From Treponema sp. (GTDB taxonomy: Bacteria; Spirochaetota; Spirochaetia; Treponematales; Treponemataceae), in the NCBI GenBank assembly GCA_024402535.1, contig JAKSTN010000017.1, positions 1 to 53,540 on the forward strand: 53,540 bases of DNA, read 5' to 3'. A program made the translations under genes and the position numbers. Below are positions 17,050 through 25,274 of the stretch, piece by piece. Below the pieces are notes generated by a model. That model was not told the DNA's origin. It worked only from the letters and a program-made list of their open reading frames with translations, and ran no database searches. The number at the start of each line of letters is the position of its first letter. Within the stretch, counting starts at the first letter, position 1.

Positions 17050-17721
17050 ATGTTTGATAATTTCGTGCGAATTATGTTTGCAAAACAGCGCTGGCTTCTG
17101 GTTCTTCAGGGACTGGGGACAACTCTGCTTATTTCTTTCTGCGCAGTCTTAATCGGCTCGATTTTAGGATGCATATTCGCTCTCTTTAAAATTTCAAAAA
17201 ATAAAGTATTGAACGGAGTTTCCAATGTTTATACTACAGTAATTCGTGGTATTCCAATGGCAACTCTGCTCATGATTTTTTACTTTGTTATTTTTGCGCC
17301 TCTCGGGCTGCAGAATACAATTGTTGTTGCAATCATTGCCTTCGGAATCAACTCCGGGGCTTACTGTACAGAAATTTTCCGTGCAGGTATTCAGGGAGTA
17401 GATAAAGGCCAGGAAGAAGCCGGCCGCTCTCTGGGTCTTTCATGGTGGCAGACTCTTTCAAAAATTATTCTGCCTCAGGCTATTCGTACAATTCTTCCAA
17501 CATTCACAAGCGAGTTTATTACAATGATAAAGGAAACTTCGGTTGCTTCTTTTATTGCCGTTGTAGACCTTCAGAAAGCCTGTGATAATATCCGTAATCA
17601 GACATATAACGCATGGATTCCTCTTCTCTCCTGCGCCGCAATATATCTTTGTCTCACTGTGGGACTTACAAAACTTTTCGCCGTGTTTGAAAAGAAAATG
17701 GCAAGAAGTGACAGAAGTTAA
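17050..17721 (+). CDS. Amino-acid ABC transporter permease
   Basis: A HisM/GlnP-type inner-membrane permease of 223 residues from ATG 17050 (GTG 17044 is in frame; AGAGG lies at 17040-17044). Five or so hydrophobic helices are visible. The cytoplasmic coupling motif is EEAGRSLGLSWWQTLSKIILPQAIR, matching the EAA-x3-G-x9-I-x-LP family loop that contacts the ATPase. VIRGIPMATLLMIF is the conserved R-G-x-P segment. It lies 34 nt after the binding-protein gene and 12 nt before the ATPase gene. A single permease gene implies a homodimer. Confidence 0.94.
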   Translation: MFDNFVRIMFAKQRWLLVLQGLGTTLLISFCAVLIGSILGCIFALFKISKNKVLNGVSNVYTTVIRGIPMATLLMIFYFVIFAPLGLQNTIVVAIIAFGINSGAYCTEIFRAGIQGVDKGQEEAGRSLGLSWWQTLSKIILPQAIRTILPTFTSEFITMIKETSVASFIAVVDLQKACDNIRNQTYNAWIPLLSCAAIYLCLTVGLTKLFAVFEKKMARSDRS

Positions 17722-17733
17722 GGAGAGTAAAAA

Positions 17734-18462
17734 ATGATTGATGTTAAAAATCTTTCTATCGGATTCGGTGGTAAATATAATCTTGTTCTCAATGACGTTT
17801 CAGAACATATTTCTAAAGGTGAGAAAATTGTAATCATCGGACCTTCCGGCGCCGGAAAATCAACATTCCTCCGTTGTCTTAATATGCTTGAAACTCCTAC
17901 ATCAGGCCACATTTATTTTAAAGGCATTGATGTTACAGATAAAAAAACAGATATTGATGCAGTGCGCCGTCAGATGTGTATGGTGTTCCAGCACTTTAAT
18001 CTGTTTCCTCATCTTACAGTGCTTCAGAATATTACTCTGGCTCCAGTTACACTTAAGCTGCAGAAAAAAGATGAAGCTGAAGCAAATGCACGACGGCTTC
18101 TTGAACGCATCGGCCTTGCCGATAAGGCAGACTCATACCCGTCACAGATTTCTGGCGGACAGAAACAGCGCATTGCCATTGTTCGTGCTCTGGCAATGAA
18201 TCCTGAAATGCTTCTTTTTGATGAACCAACTTCTGCCCTGGACCCAGAAATGGTAGGTGAAGTTCTTTCTCTTATGAAGGATCTTGCAGCTGATGGAATG
18301 ACAATGGCTGTTGTAACTCATGAAATGGGCTTCGCCCGTGAAGTTGCTGACCGTGTCTGGTTTATGGATGGTGGAAAAATTGCGGAGCAGGGAACTCCAG
18401 ATGAAATTTTCAATCATCCGAAAAGTGAAAGACTTCAGCAGTTTTTAAAATCAGTTTTATAG
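17734..18462 (+). CDS. Amino-acid ABC transporter ATP-binding protein
   Basis: The 242-residue ATPase drives import. Walker A is GPSGAGKST (about residues 35-43), the Q-loop is in [15 protein letters not shown], the signature is [16 protein letters not shown], Walker B is [13 protein letters not shown] and the switch histidine is in VVTHEMGFA. These are typical of GlnQ/HisP polar amino-acid importers. It has AAGGAGAG upstream. The third gene of a complete binding protein-permease-ATPase operon. Confidence 0.96.
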   Translation: MIDVKNLSIGFGGKYNLVLNDVSEHISKGEKIVIIGPSGAGKSTFLRCLNMLETPTSGHIYFKGIDVTDKKTDIDAVRRQMCMVFQHFNLFPHLTVLQNITLAPVTLKLQKKDEAEANARRLLERIGLADKADSYPSQISGGQKQRIAIVRALAMNPEMLLFDEPTSALDPEMVGEVLSLMKDLAADGMTMAVVTHEMGFAREVADRVWFMDGGKIAEQGTPDEIFNHPKSERLQQFLKSVL

Positions 18463-18470
18463 GAAATTAA

Positions 18471-19505
18471 ATGAAAAATAAAAAAATAGTATTTGCTGTT
18501 TCAGCTTTGTGTTTATTTCTCAGTCTTTTTATTTCCTGTGGAAATAAGCTTCCACAGGCTGATGAGCATGGCCTTTATCACGAACTGTCAGATGGTGTAA
18601 AAGTTGCAAAAAGTGAAAAGAAAAATATTCTTCTTTTTATTACAATGGGCGGCTTTGATGCAGAAAGTAATGACTTTGTTTCAAATGTTCTCCATTCTGC
18701 AGAATATAAATCCAGCTTTGGCGGAAAATATGTAACAGTCCTTTTTGACTTCGGTTCTGAAGCTTACATGAATTCAGAAGTTTCGCACTTTACAAGCGAT
18801 GAAGAAAGAAAAGCTGCAGAAGCCTTAAACGCTCAGATTTCGCGCAATGTATCTCTTGCCCGTACATTAAATCTTACCTATACACCTTGTGTTTTCCTGA
18901 TGAATGAAGATGGCTATGCATTTGCTGATGAACTTTATTCTGAAACATTTGACAGCGTTTCTTCTTTGTATGAAATGATTTCAGACTATGAAGATGACTT
19001 TGTTGTTATGCAGGAAATGGTTGATGCAACAAAGAAAGGAAGCCCGGTTGAAAGAGTTGAAGCTGTAAATGTTATTTATCAGATTGTAGAAGATAAATAT
19101 CTTCCAACTTTGTCAGGACTTTTCAAAAGTGTTCCTGTCATGGATAAGAAAAAGGAAAGTGATCTTGTAAGTTACCTTTATTTTGTTTACGTAATGGAAG
19201 AAAGTAAAAAGTTTACTGCTGCAGGAGATTTTGTTTCTGCTGTGGGAGTGCTTCGTGACGCCGCTCAGAGTGAGAATCTTGAAGGTGAAGAAAAACAGCA
19301 GGCCTTTTATATGGCAGCTGAACTTCTGATCCAGGCAGGCGCATCTGATGTTCCAGCAATTCTTGGTCTTTTGAATAATGCTGTTTTGGCTTCTCCTGAG
19401 ACAGACCTGGCAGAAACATGCCGTGAAATTATTTTCCAGGCAACTCAGATTCTTAGTGGAAGTGAAGAGGGCAATACATCAGAATCTTCAATGGAGGAAA
19501 AGTAG
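18471..19505 (+). CDS. Lipoprotein with a thioredoxin-like domain lacking the CXXC
   Basis: The 344-residue product has a lipoprotein signal (SLFISC). The first half resembles the thioredoxin-like/DUF255 fold: EKKNILLFITMGGFDAES at the position of the redox turn, VLFDF, and TYTPCVFLMNEDGYAF matching the cis-proline T-P-x-x-x-F-x-x-x-x-G strand. The usual CXXC is replaced by GGFD, so redox activity is unlikely. The second half is helical (TPR-like texture, with AAELLIQAGASD). It starts 8 nt after the ABC ATPase gene and its stop overlaps the next start, so it is in the same operon. Its role is unknown; a scaffold or chaperone function in the periplasm is a guess. Confidence 0.6.
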   Translation: MKNKKIVFAVSALCLFLSLFISCGNKLPQADEHGLYHELSDGVKVAKSEKKNILLFITMGGFDAESNDFVSNVLHSAEYKSSFGGKYVTVLFDFGSEAYMNSEVSHFTSDEERKAAEALNAQISRNVSLARTLNLTYTPCVFLMNEDGYAFADELYSETFDSVSSLYEMISDYEDDFVVMQEMVDATKKGSPVERVEAVNVIYQIVEDKYLPTLSGLFKSVPVMDKKKESDLVSYLYFVYVMEESKKFTAAGDFVSAVGVLRDAAQSENLEGEEKQQAFYMAAELLIQAGASDVPAILGLLNNAVLASPETDLAETCREIIFQATQILSGSEEGNTSESSMEEK

Positions 19506-20806
19506 TGGACGTGCCCGACGCGACAAAGTCAGAGTCATTCTGGCCTCTTGTTGTTTTTCTTGTAATACTCATTTCGTTGTCTTGTATTTTCTCTATTTCG
19601 GAGAGTTCTTTTCTTGGAATAAACAGGCTTAAGCTTCGTCTTCTTCGAAATCAGAAAAATAAAAAAGCTGTTCGGACTGGAAAACTTCTTGATAAGAAAG
19701 AGCAGCTTATAAATACACTTCTTGTTTCAAATGATCTTGTAAATATTCTTATCTCATCATTAATTACAGCGGTTTCCCTGAAACTTTTTGGAGAAAAAGG
19801 AGTTGGAATTGCTACAATAGTAGCAACTGTTTTGCTTCTGATTTTTGGTGAAATTACCCCTAAAACAATTTCTACCCGTTGCCCGGATCAGATTGCCTTT
19901 GCGTTGTCTGGATTCATAACAGTGCTTTTTTACATAATGAGGCCTGTAATAATCGTGGTTACATTTTTGTCCCGTTGTATTCTTAGACTTATGGGAATCA
20001 AGCCGACAAAAAAGAAACAGACTTATACTGAAGATGAAATTAAATCCTATTTTGATATGGGAACAGAAGCTGGTGCTCTTGAAGAAAATGAAAGTAATAT
20101 GATGTCACGGGTTCTGAAGTTTACAGACCTTGAAGTCCAGGACATTATGATTCCGCGAACAAAAATTACAACAGTTTCGCTGGATTCAACTTATCGCGAT
20201 GTTCTTGAGCTTTCTGGGCGAACAGGTTTTTCCCGCTTTCCTGTTGTAAAAAAATCAATTGATGATATTGTGGGTGTTCTTTATCTGAAGGATCTTCTGG
20301 CATATAAAACAAAACCTGAAGAGTTTTCTGTGACCCGTGTAATGCGCAAGCCTATTTTCATCCCGGGAACAAAAAATATGTCTGCGGTACAAAATCTTCT
20401 TGTAGAAAACAGACAGACTATGGCGATTGTTGTTGATGAGTATTCAGGTACTGATGGCCTTGTTGCTTCTGAAGATATTTCAAGAAAAATATTCAGTCGC
20501 CCTGAAGAAAAAACACTTCGTGGAAAAGTGTTCCATTTTGCTGAAATAGAAAATCAGGATGATTTTGAAATAAATGGTTCTGTGCTCATTCTGGATCTGC
20601 AGTCTGCATTGAATATTTCTCTTGAGTCAAAGATCAATGAGACAATCGGCGGATGGTTTACTGAACAGATAGACCGCATGCCGGAAGTGAATGATTGTAT
20701 CGAATATAAAGGTTTCTGCTTTACAGTAAAGAAAATTCAGGCACATAGAATAGAACGTATTCAGATTCAAAAAAATCTGAAGGAGGAAAATAATGAGTCC
20801 TCTTAA
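19505..20806 (+). CDS. DUF21-CBS-CorC_HlyC membrane protein (first paralogue)
   Basis: A 433-residue inner-membrane protein of the CorC/TlyC/CNNM group, linked to Mg2+/Co2+ transport or homeostasis. The N-terminal DUF21 region has four hydrophobic segments, including SCIFSISESSFLGINRLKL and FGEITPKTISTR, the conserved G-E-x-x-P-K motif. Two CBS domains (IMIPRTKITTVSLDSTYRDVL and VTRVMRKPIFIPGTKNM) follow, then a CorC_HlyC domain at the C-terminus. The start is GTG 19505, which overlaps the previous stop, with GGAGGAAAA at 19494-19502. Relatives called haemolysin (TlyC) in spirochaetes are better described by this domain order. It overlaps the next paralogue by 14 nt. Confidence 0.92.
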   Translation: MDVPDATKSESFWPLVVFLVILISLSCIFSISESSFLGINRLKLRLLRNQKNKKAVRTGKLLDKKEQLINTLLVSNDLVNILISSLITAVSLKLFGEKGVGIATIVATVLLLIFGEITPKTISTRCPDQIAFALSGFITVLFYIMRPVIIVVTFLSRCILRLMGIKPTKKKQTYTEDEIKSYFDMGTEAGALEENESNMMSRVLKFTDLEVQDIMIPRTKITTVSLDSTYRDVLELSGRTGFSRFPVVKKSIDDIVGVLYLKDLLAYKTKPEEFSVTRVMRKPIFIPGTKNMSAVQNLLVENRQTMAIVVDEYSGTDGLVASEDISRKIFSRPEEKTLRGKVFHFAEIENQDDFEINGSVLILDLQSALNISLESKINETIGGWFTEQIDRMPEVNDCIEYKGFCFTVKKIQAHRIERIQIQKNLKEENNESS

Positions 20807-22067
20807 AATAATTCTTATTCTGATAGTTCTGGCTTGTCTTATTTCTCTTGTTGCATTTTTTTCTTCGACAGAGACGGCATATCTTTCCCTTCAGAAAGTA
20901 AAAATACGCCGTATGATTCAGGAAAGAAAAAAACATGCAAGGCTTGTCGCTTCATTAAAAGAAGATATGGACAATGTTCTGACCACCGTCCTTATCGGAA
21001 CAAACTTTGTAAACTCTCTGGCTTCTGCCCTGGCTACAGTTCTTGCCGTTGAGATAGCAGGTGATAGTGGCGTAGGACTTTCAACACTTATCATTTCCTT
21101 TTTTATAACCGTTTTCGGGCAGATTATTCCAAAGACGCTTGCAGGGCTGGATCCTGAAAAAACTGCTTCACGGTCTTCTGTTGCCATATTCACTTTGAAG
21201 AAAATATTTTTTCCTGTTGTATGGCTTTTTACCCAGATTAGTCATTTTGCCGTTTTCCTGGCAGAAAAATTACTTAAGCCGGTTCCACAGGGAATTACTC
21301 AGGAAGAAATTCAGACTTTGATTCAGATGGGAGAAAGGGAAGGTACTCTTGAAAGCCGTGAAAGCCAGATGCTGAAACGTATTTCAAGGTTCAGTGATGT
21401 TTCTGTAAATGAGATTGTTCACCATCGTTCTCTTGTAGCCATGGTTGAGGACACTGCAACTGCAGAAGAAGTAATGGAAGAATTTCTTTCCAGCGGTTAT
21501 TCAAATATTCTGGTTTATAAAGAAACCTTGGAAGATGTAATTGGTGTTATAAATTATCAGGATGTGCTTTTTGCTTCAAAAGAAGAAGTTGAAAACGGGG
21601 AAGGCTATGCAAAGAAAATGATGAAAGCCGTGTTGTTCATCCCCGGAACCCTTGATCTTTCTGAACTTCTGGAATGTTTTTACAAAGAAGAAAAAAGTTT
21701 TGCTGTAGTTCTTGATGAAGCAGGCGGTATGACCGGTGTTGTAACTATGACTGATATAATGAAAAATGTTTTCGGCCGTATGAGTGACGATTTTGCCCAT
21801 GAGGAAATTCCTGCCGAAAACCGCATCAAAGTCATTTCATCAAAAGAGTTTATTATTCCGGGAGACCTGACAATTGAAGATGTAAACAATCTTCTGCATT
21901 TGAATCTTGAAAGTGATTATTATAATACTCTTGGCGGCTGGTTACTGGAGCAGTTTGGGAATCTTCCCAATACAGGACAGGTTCTTATACATAAAAAAAA
22001 CCTGTTCATCGTTGATGAACAGGTTAATCGAAGAATTACATCTGTAAAAATCGTTATTGGAAATTAA
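20793..22067 (+). CDS. DUF21-CBS-CorC_HlyC membrane protein (second paralogue)
   Basis: A 424-residue protein with the same architecture as its upstream neighbour. The DUF21 part contains LVAFFSSTETAYLSLQKVK and FGQIIPKTLAG, where Gln replaces the acidic residue of the usual G-E-x-x-P-K. Two CBS domains follow (NEIVHHRSLVAMVEDTATAEE and MMKAVLFIPGTLDLSE), then CorC_HlyC (IPAENRIKV...DVNNLLHLNL). GGAGG at 20782-20786 supports the start inside the first paralogue's end. A hetero-oligomer of the two paralogues is plausible. The last codons also encode a hairpin that serves the convergent operon. Confidence 0.91.
   Translation: MSPLKIILILIVLACLISLVAFFSSTETAYLSLQKVKIRRMIQERKKHARLVASLKEDMDNVLTTVLIGTNFVNSLASALATVLAVEIAGDSGVGLSTLIISFFITVFGQIIPKTLAGLDPEKTASRSSVAIFTLKKIFFPVVWLFTQISHFAVFLAEKLLKPVPQGITQEEIQTLIQMGEREGTLESRESQMLKRISRFSDVSVNEIVHHRSLVAMVEDTATAEEVMEEFLSSGYSNILVYKETLEDVIGVINYQDVLFASKEEVENGEGYAKKMMKAVLFIPGTLDLSELLECFYKEEKSFAVVLDEAGGMTGVVTMTDIMKNVFGRMSDDFAHEEIPAENRIKVISSKEFIIPGDLTIEDVNNLLHLNLESDYYNTLGGWLLEQFGNLPNTGQVLIHKKNLFIVDEQVNRRITSVKIVIGN
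21993..22025 (-). terminator. Terminator of the NfeD-SPFH-TPR operon, inside the convergent coding region
   Basis: AACCTGTTCATC (21999-22010) and GATGAACAGGTT (22014-22025) form a 12-bp stem with a 3-nt loop. Read on the minus strand, the stem is followed by eight T (complement of 21993-22000). It lies 46 nt beyond the TPR-lipoprotein stop at 22071 and inside the 3' end of the CorC-type gene. Confidence 0.85.
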
Positions 22068-22070
22068 ACC

Positions 22071-22451
22071 TTATTCAGGAATTTTCCCAAGCCCGATATT
22101 TGCAAGCTTCTGGAAAGCAGGTGGAAGTTCTCCGATTCCAGAGTTTTCGTACATGGAAAGAATTTCTGTAAAGCAACCTTTTGCCATGTCATATTTCTTT
22201 TCTTTCAGGTAACAGTTTCCAAGTTCATATCGGGCTTCAACGTAGATTGCGTTGTCCAGTCCGAAGCGCTGGATTGTTGCTACAAAATATTTTTCAGCAA
22301 CTTTATACTGAGATGCAGATTCAGCATCCTGGCCAAGCTGAAGAAGCTGGGCTGCAGTAAGATCTGCCGGGATATTTTCAACTTCTGTTGTTTTACAAGA
22401 AGCAAGTCCAAGAAGTAATACTGCTGAAATAATCAGAACGAAACGTTTCAT
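22071..22451 (-). CDS. Small TPR-repeat lipoprotein
   Basis: A 126-residue product with a lipoprotein signal (LLGLASC). The mature part is helical, with tetratricopeptide-like pairs: LLQLGQDAESASQYKVAEKYF and ARYELGNCYLKEKKYDMAKGCF, the latter keeping the G-x-x-Y/A-A spacing. TPR lipoproteins are protein-protein scaffolds on the periplasmic side. It is the last gene of a three-gene operon with NfeD and SPFH proteins, 11 nt after the SPFH gene, so it may bind that complex. It ends 3 nt from the convergent CorC-type stop. Confidence 0.72.
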   Translation of the reverse strand: MKRFVLIISAVLLLGLASCKTTEVENIPADLTAAQLLQLGQDAESASQYKVAEKYFVATIQRFGLDNAIYVEARYELGNCYLKEKKYDMAKGCFTEILSMYENSGIGELPPAFQKLANIGLGKIPE

Positions 22452-22462
22452 TTGCTACTCCG

Positions 22463-23350
22463 TTATTTTGTTTTTGCAATTTCTGCTACAGATGTTACCA
22501 CACCTGCAAGATTTTGCATATCAGACGGAACGATGATTTTTGTAGCCTGACCATTGGCTGCTACTTCAAAGGCTTCAAGGCTGCGCAGTTTGATAACTGC
22601 AGCATCAGCGCCTGCTTCTTTAAGCATGCGAATACCGTCTGCTTTTGCTTTCTGAACTTCAAGAATAGCTTCAGCTTCACCTTTAGCTTTCTGAATTGCA
22701 GCTTCTTTTTCAGCTTCTGCTTCAAGAATCATACTCTGTTTTTTACCTTCGGCAACCAGAATTGCCGACTGTTTCTGTCCTTCAGCAATGAGGATAGATT
22801 CACGGCGTTCGCGTTCTGCACGCATCTGTTTTTCCATGGCTTCTTTAATAGCCTCTGGTGGAATGATGTTCTTTACTTCAACGCGGTTTACCTTGATGCC
22901 CCAAGGATCTGTTGCTTCATCAAGAATGGCACGCATTTTTGTGTTGATTACGTCGCGGCTTGTAAGTGTCTGGTCCAGTTCCAGTTCACCGATAATGTTA
23001 CGAAGTGTTGTTGCACTAAGGTTTTCCAGGGCATTGATTGGTTTTTCAACACCGTATGTGTAAAGTTTAGGGTCTGTAATCTGGAAGTAAACAACGGTAT
23101 CAATCATCATTGTAACGTTGTCTTTTGTAATTACAGGCTGTGGAGGGAAGTCCAGGACTCTTTCTTTCAGTCCGACCTTTTTTGCAATTTTATCGATAAA
23201 CGGAATTTTAACATGAAGACCTACATTCCATGTGCTTGAGTATCCTCCAAGGCGTTCAATTACGTAAGCATAAGACTGTGGAACTACTCTGATGTTTGTA
23301 ACAATCAGAATCAAAACAATAACAATAAGTGCGATAATAACCCAAATCAT
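22463..23350 (-). CDS. SPFH/Band 7 membrane protein (stomatin-like, QmcA type)
   Basis: A 295-residue inner-membrane scaffold protein. It has one N-terminal hydrophobic helix (about residues 2-20), a Band 7 domain (VVPQSYAYVIERLGGYSSTW through LTSRDVINTKMR), and a long Ala/Glu/Lys coiled-coil (AMEKQMRAERERRE, AEAEKEAAIQKAKGEAEA). Stomatin-like proteins oligomerise in membrane microdomains and pair with NfeD partners, which is the arrangement here, with NfeD 17 nt upstream. The function in bacteria is membrane organisation or quality control of proteins; details are not established for this clade. Confidence 0.94.
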   Translation of the reverse strand: MIWVIIALIVIVLILIVTNIRVVPQSYAYVIERLGGYSSTWNVGLHVKIPFIDKIAKKVGLKERVLDFPPQPVITKDNVTMMIDTVVYFQITDPKLYTYGVEKPINALENLSATTLRNIIGELELDQTLTSRDVINTKMRAILDEATDPWGIKVNRVEVKNIIPPEAIKEAMEKQMRAERERRESILIAEGQKQSAILVAEGKKQSMILEAEAEKEAAIQKAKGEAEAILEVQKAKADGIRMLKEAGADAAVIKLRSLEAFEVAANGQATKIIVPSDMQNLAGVVTSVAEIAKTK

Positions 23351-23367
23351 AAATCTTCTCCTTTTTT

Positions 23368-23799
23368 TTATTTGGCTCTAATAATCAAAGTATTTCCATC
23401 AACTTTTGTTACAACGGCTGTGGATCCTTTTTGAATTTCTTCTTCGTCTTCAGATACACAGTTCCAGATAACGCCGTTTTTGGTTTTTGCTTCGCCTTTC
23501 TGGAATTTACTAACATTTTTAGTAACCAGAACTTCCTGATCTTCCAGAGCATTTACGTTTGTTTTTGTTGTCTTGATCTTTTTCATGATCAAAGGACGGG
23601 TCAAAAACATAAGTGCACTGGCAACTACCAGGAAAATAATAATCTGCCATTGAATGGCGAGTCCCGTTTTTGCAAGAAAAATCATAAGAACGCCGCTGAA
23701 TGCAAACCAGATTGTAGTAAGTGATGTTGTCATAAGTTCTACTACAACACAGACAATGACTACTGCAAGCCAGATCCACATCATTATATTCCCGAACAT
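23368..23799 (-). CDS. NfeD-like membrane protein, partner of the SPFH protein
   Basis: The start is placed at 23799 because AAGGAGG lies just upstream on that strand and MFGNIMMWIWL then opens the membrane region; a longer reading frame to 23865 would add a non-conserved extension. The 143-residue protein has two or three hydrophobic segments (IVCVVVELMTTSLTTIWFAFS, then IFLVVASALMFLTRPLIM) and a C-terminal OB-fold (ALEDQEVLVTKNVS, then GSTAVVTKVDGNTLIIRAK) typical of short NfeD (NfeD1b) proteins. First gene of the operon. Confidence 0.9.
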   Translation of the reverse strand: MFGNIMMWIWLAVVIVCVVVELMTTSLTTIWFAFSGVLMIFLAKTGLAIQWQIIIFLVVASALMFLTRPLIMKKIKTTKTNVNALEDQEVLVTKNVSKFQKGEAKTKNGVIWNCVSEDEEEIQKGSTAVVTKVDGNTLIIRAK

Positions 23800-23913
23800 A
23801 AAGACCTCCTTAAACATTTTATTTGTCGACATTTTGAATATAAACCTACTGGTTTTGTAAAGCAATGGTTTTTAGGGAAAATATACTAAGGTATACGGTG
23901 CAGAATAGGGGTT

Positions 23914-23919
23914 TATAAT
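23914..23919 (+). promoter_or_regulatory. Promoter -10 of the membrane LuxR gene
   Basis: TATAAT lies 13 nt before the ATG at 23933, so the 5' leader would be about 7 nt. No convincing -35 is visible, and the divergent NfeD promoter must lie in the same 133-nt gap. Confidence 0.5.
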
Positions 23920-23932
23920 ATAAAATAAAGAC

Positions 23933-24784
23933 ATGAAGAAAAGTTATAGGGCAGAGAATATACAAGACAAAATCCTTTTCCGAATATTTCCGGCGTTCGC
24001 GCTCATTGTTTCTCTTATCAGTATTATGCTGCCGCCCTGGTTTCATCCTCTTGGAAACCAGCAGATTCATTTTGATCTGGCTTATCAGCTGATACATGTA
24101 GTTTCAAGTATTGTTTTTATTCTTATGCTTGTGTTCCCGGGAAAATATTTTCTTTACACCATAACTGGTTTTATTTTTTCTATTTATCTTCCCCTGGAAC
24201 AGGCCGATGTTTTTTACTGTTTTCTTTATGTAGTACTGGTTTTTCTGTCTGTTTATGAACTTGGATTTTTTGAAAACCGGAAACGTATTAAGGTAAGTGC
24301 CTGCTGTCTGTATTATATTTTGATTATATTGATGCAGTTTTTTGTTTGCGGAAGCAGTTATGTGCTGGAAAATTTATTTCAGTATTTAGTGTGCTTTTCT
24401 CTGATTGTTATAGGTGCAACTTTTGTTTTTTCTGTTCGGAATATCTCAAAGGATTCTGTGTCTGAAAAACCAGTGGAAGAATCTAAAGGAAAATCACTGG
24501 ATCTTGCCCATTTTGAAGGGCTTTCAGACCGAGATATCATTATTATCTGTAAAATCCTTCAGAATGATAAATACGATTATATTGCCCGCCAGCTTGGACT
24601 TTCAGAAATTACTGTAAAAAAAGCGGCAGGAAACATTTTTAAGAAGATGGATTGTACTGATAAATTTGATTTTTTCGGAAAATACTCAAATCTTTCTATT
24701 ATTAAAGGTGATTTAGTCTTTATGAACGAAAAACGTGAAGAAACGGAAATTCTTTCTGAAATCATCGCTAAAGAGAAAAAATAA
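23933..24784 (+). CDS. Membrane-anchored LuxR-type (GerE) HTH regulator
   Basis: A 283-residue product with about five or six hydrophobic helices in residues 15-170 (for example ALIVSLISIMLPPWF, VVSSIVFILMLVFPG and FLYVVLVFLSVYELGFF), followed by a C-terminal LuxR helix-turn-helix (LSDRDIIIICKILQNDKYD, then IARQLGLSEITVKKAAGNIF, about residues 197-250). So it should bind DNA from the membrane without proteolysis, or be released on a signal. No sensor domain family is recognised in the membrane part. It sits between the NfeD operon and pyrI with no co-directional partner. Its targets are unknown. Confidence 0.85.
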   Translation: MKKSYRAENIQDKILFRIFPAFALIVSLISIMLPPWFHPLGNQQIHFDLAYQLIHVVSSIVFILMLVFPGKYFLYTITGFIFSIYLPLEQADVFYCFLYVVLVFLSVYELGFFENRKRIKVSACCLYYILIILMQFFVCGSSYVLENLFQYLVCFSLIVIGATFVFSVRNISKDSVSEKPVEESKGKSLDLAHFEGLSDRDIIIICKILQNDKYDYIARQLGLSEITVKKAAGNIFKKMDCTDKFDFFGKYSNLSIIKGDLVFMNEKREETEILSEIIAKEKK

Positions 24785-24805
24785 ACAGTGGCAGCAGAAC
24801 ACTTA

Positions 24806-24840
24806 TTAAACAAAAAGTAACAAAATGCTATAATCGAGCC
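24806..24840 (+). promoter_or_regulatory. Promoter of pyrI, predicted leaderless
   Basis: TGCTATAAT (24826-24834) is a perfect extended -10 with TTAAAC 17 nt upstream (24806-24811). The +1 would be 24841, which is the A of the pyrI start codon, and no ribosome site precedes it. Confidence 0.6.
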
Positions 24841-25269
24841 ATGTTAAACGTAAATACAATTAAAAACGGCCTTGTAATTGACCACATTTCAGCAGGGACC
24901 GGAATGAAAATCTTCCAGTGGCTTGGTTTGGACAAAGCTCCATTTACTTCTTGTCTTATTCAGAATGTTCAGTCAAAAAAATCAGGCAAAAAGGATATCA
25001 TCAAAATCGATAATATTATTAACATCGATTATTCGGTTCTTGGATTTATCGATCCAAACATCTGTGTAAACGTTATTGAAGATGAAAAGATCGTAAGAAA
25101 AATCAATATGGAACTTCCTGACAGAGTTCAGGGCGTTTTCAACTGCAAGAATCCGCGTTGTATTACAATTACAGAACATTACGTTACACCAACATTCCTT
25201 CTGGTAGACCGCAAAAAGGGAATCTACCGCTGCGAATACTGTGACACTCTTTATAACGCAAATAACTAA
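24841..25269 (+). CDS. pyrI: Aspartate carbamoyltransferase regulatory subunit PyrI
   Basis: The 142-residue protein binds ATP or CTP and controls aspartate transcarbamoylase, the first committed step of pyrimidine synthesis. The effector-binding half contains KNGLVIDHISAGTG, the conserved opening, and the zinc domain has four cysteines (Cys102, Cys107, Cys131, Cys134) in CKNPRC and CEYC. Length matches family norms (about 150). It starts at a predicted leaderless promoter, and pyrC follows after 5 nt. The catalytic partner PyrB is not in this window, so it must be encoded elsewhere. Confidence 0.93.
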   Translation: MLNVNTIKNGLVIDHISAGTGMKIFQWLGLDKAPFTSCLIQNVQSKKSGKKDIIKIDNIINIDYSVLGFIDPNICVNVIEDEKIVRKINMELPDRVQGVFNCKNPRCITITEHYVTPTFLLVDRKKGIYRCEYCDTLYNANN

Positions 25270-25274
25270 TATTT

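Noticed and set aside
20793..22067. Calling the paired CBS proteins true haemolysins (TlyC)
   Set aside because: The DUF21-CBS-CorC_HlyC order indicates ion homeostasis proteins; the haemolysin label comes from historical annotation.
22514..23239. A 241-codon plus-strand frame opposite the SPFH gene
   Set aside because: The product is Phe/Cys-rich noise, mirrored from the Glu/Lys/Ala-rich coiled coil of the real gene.
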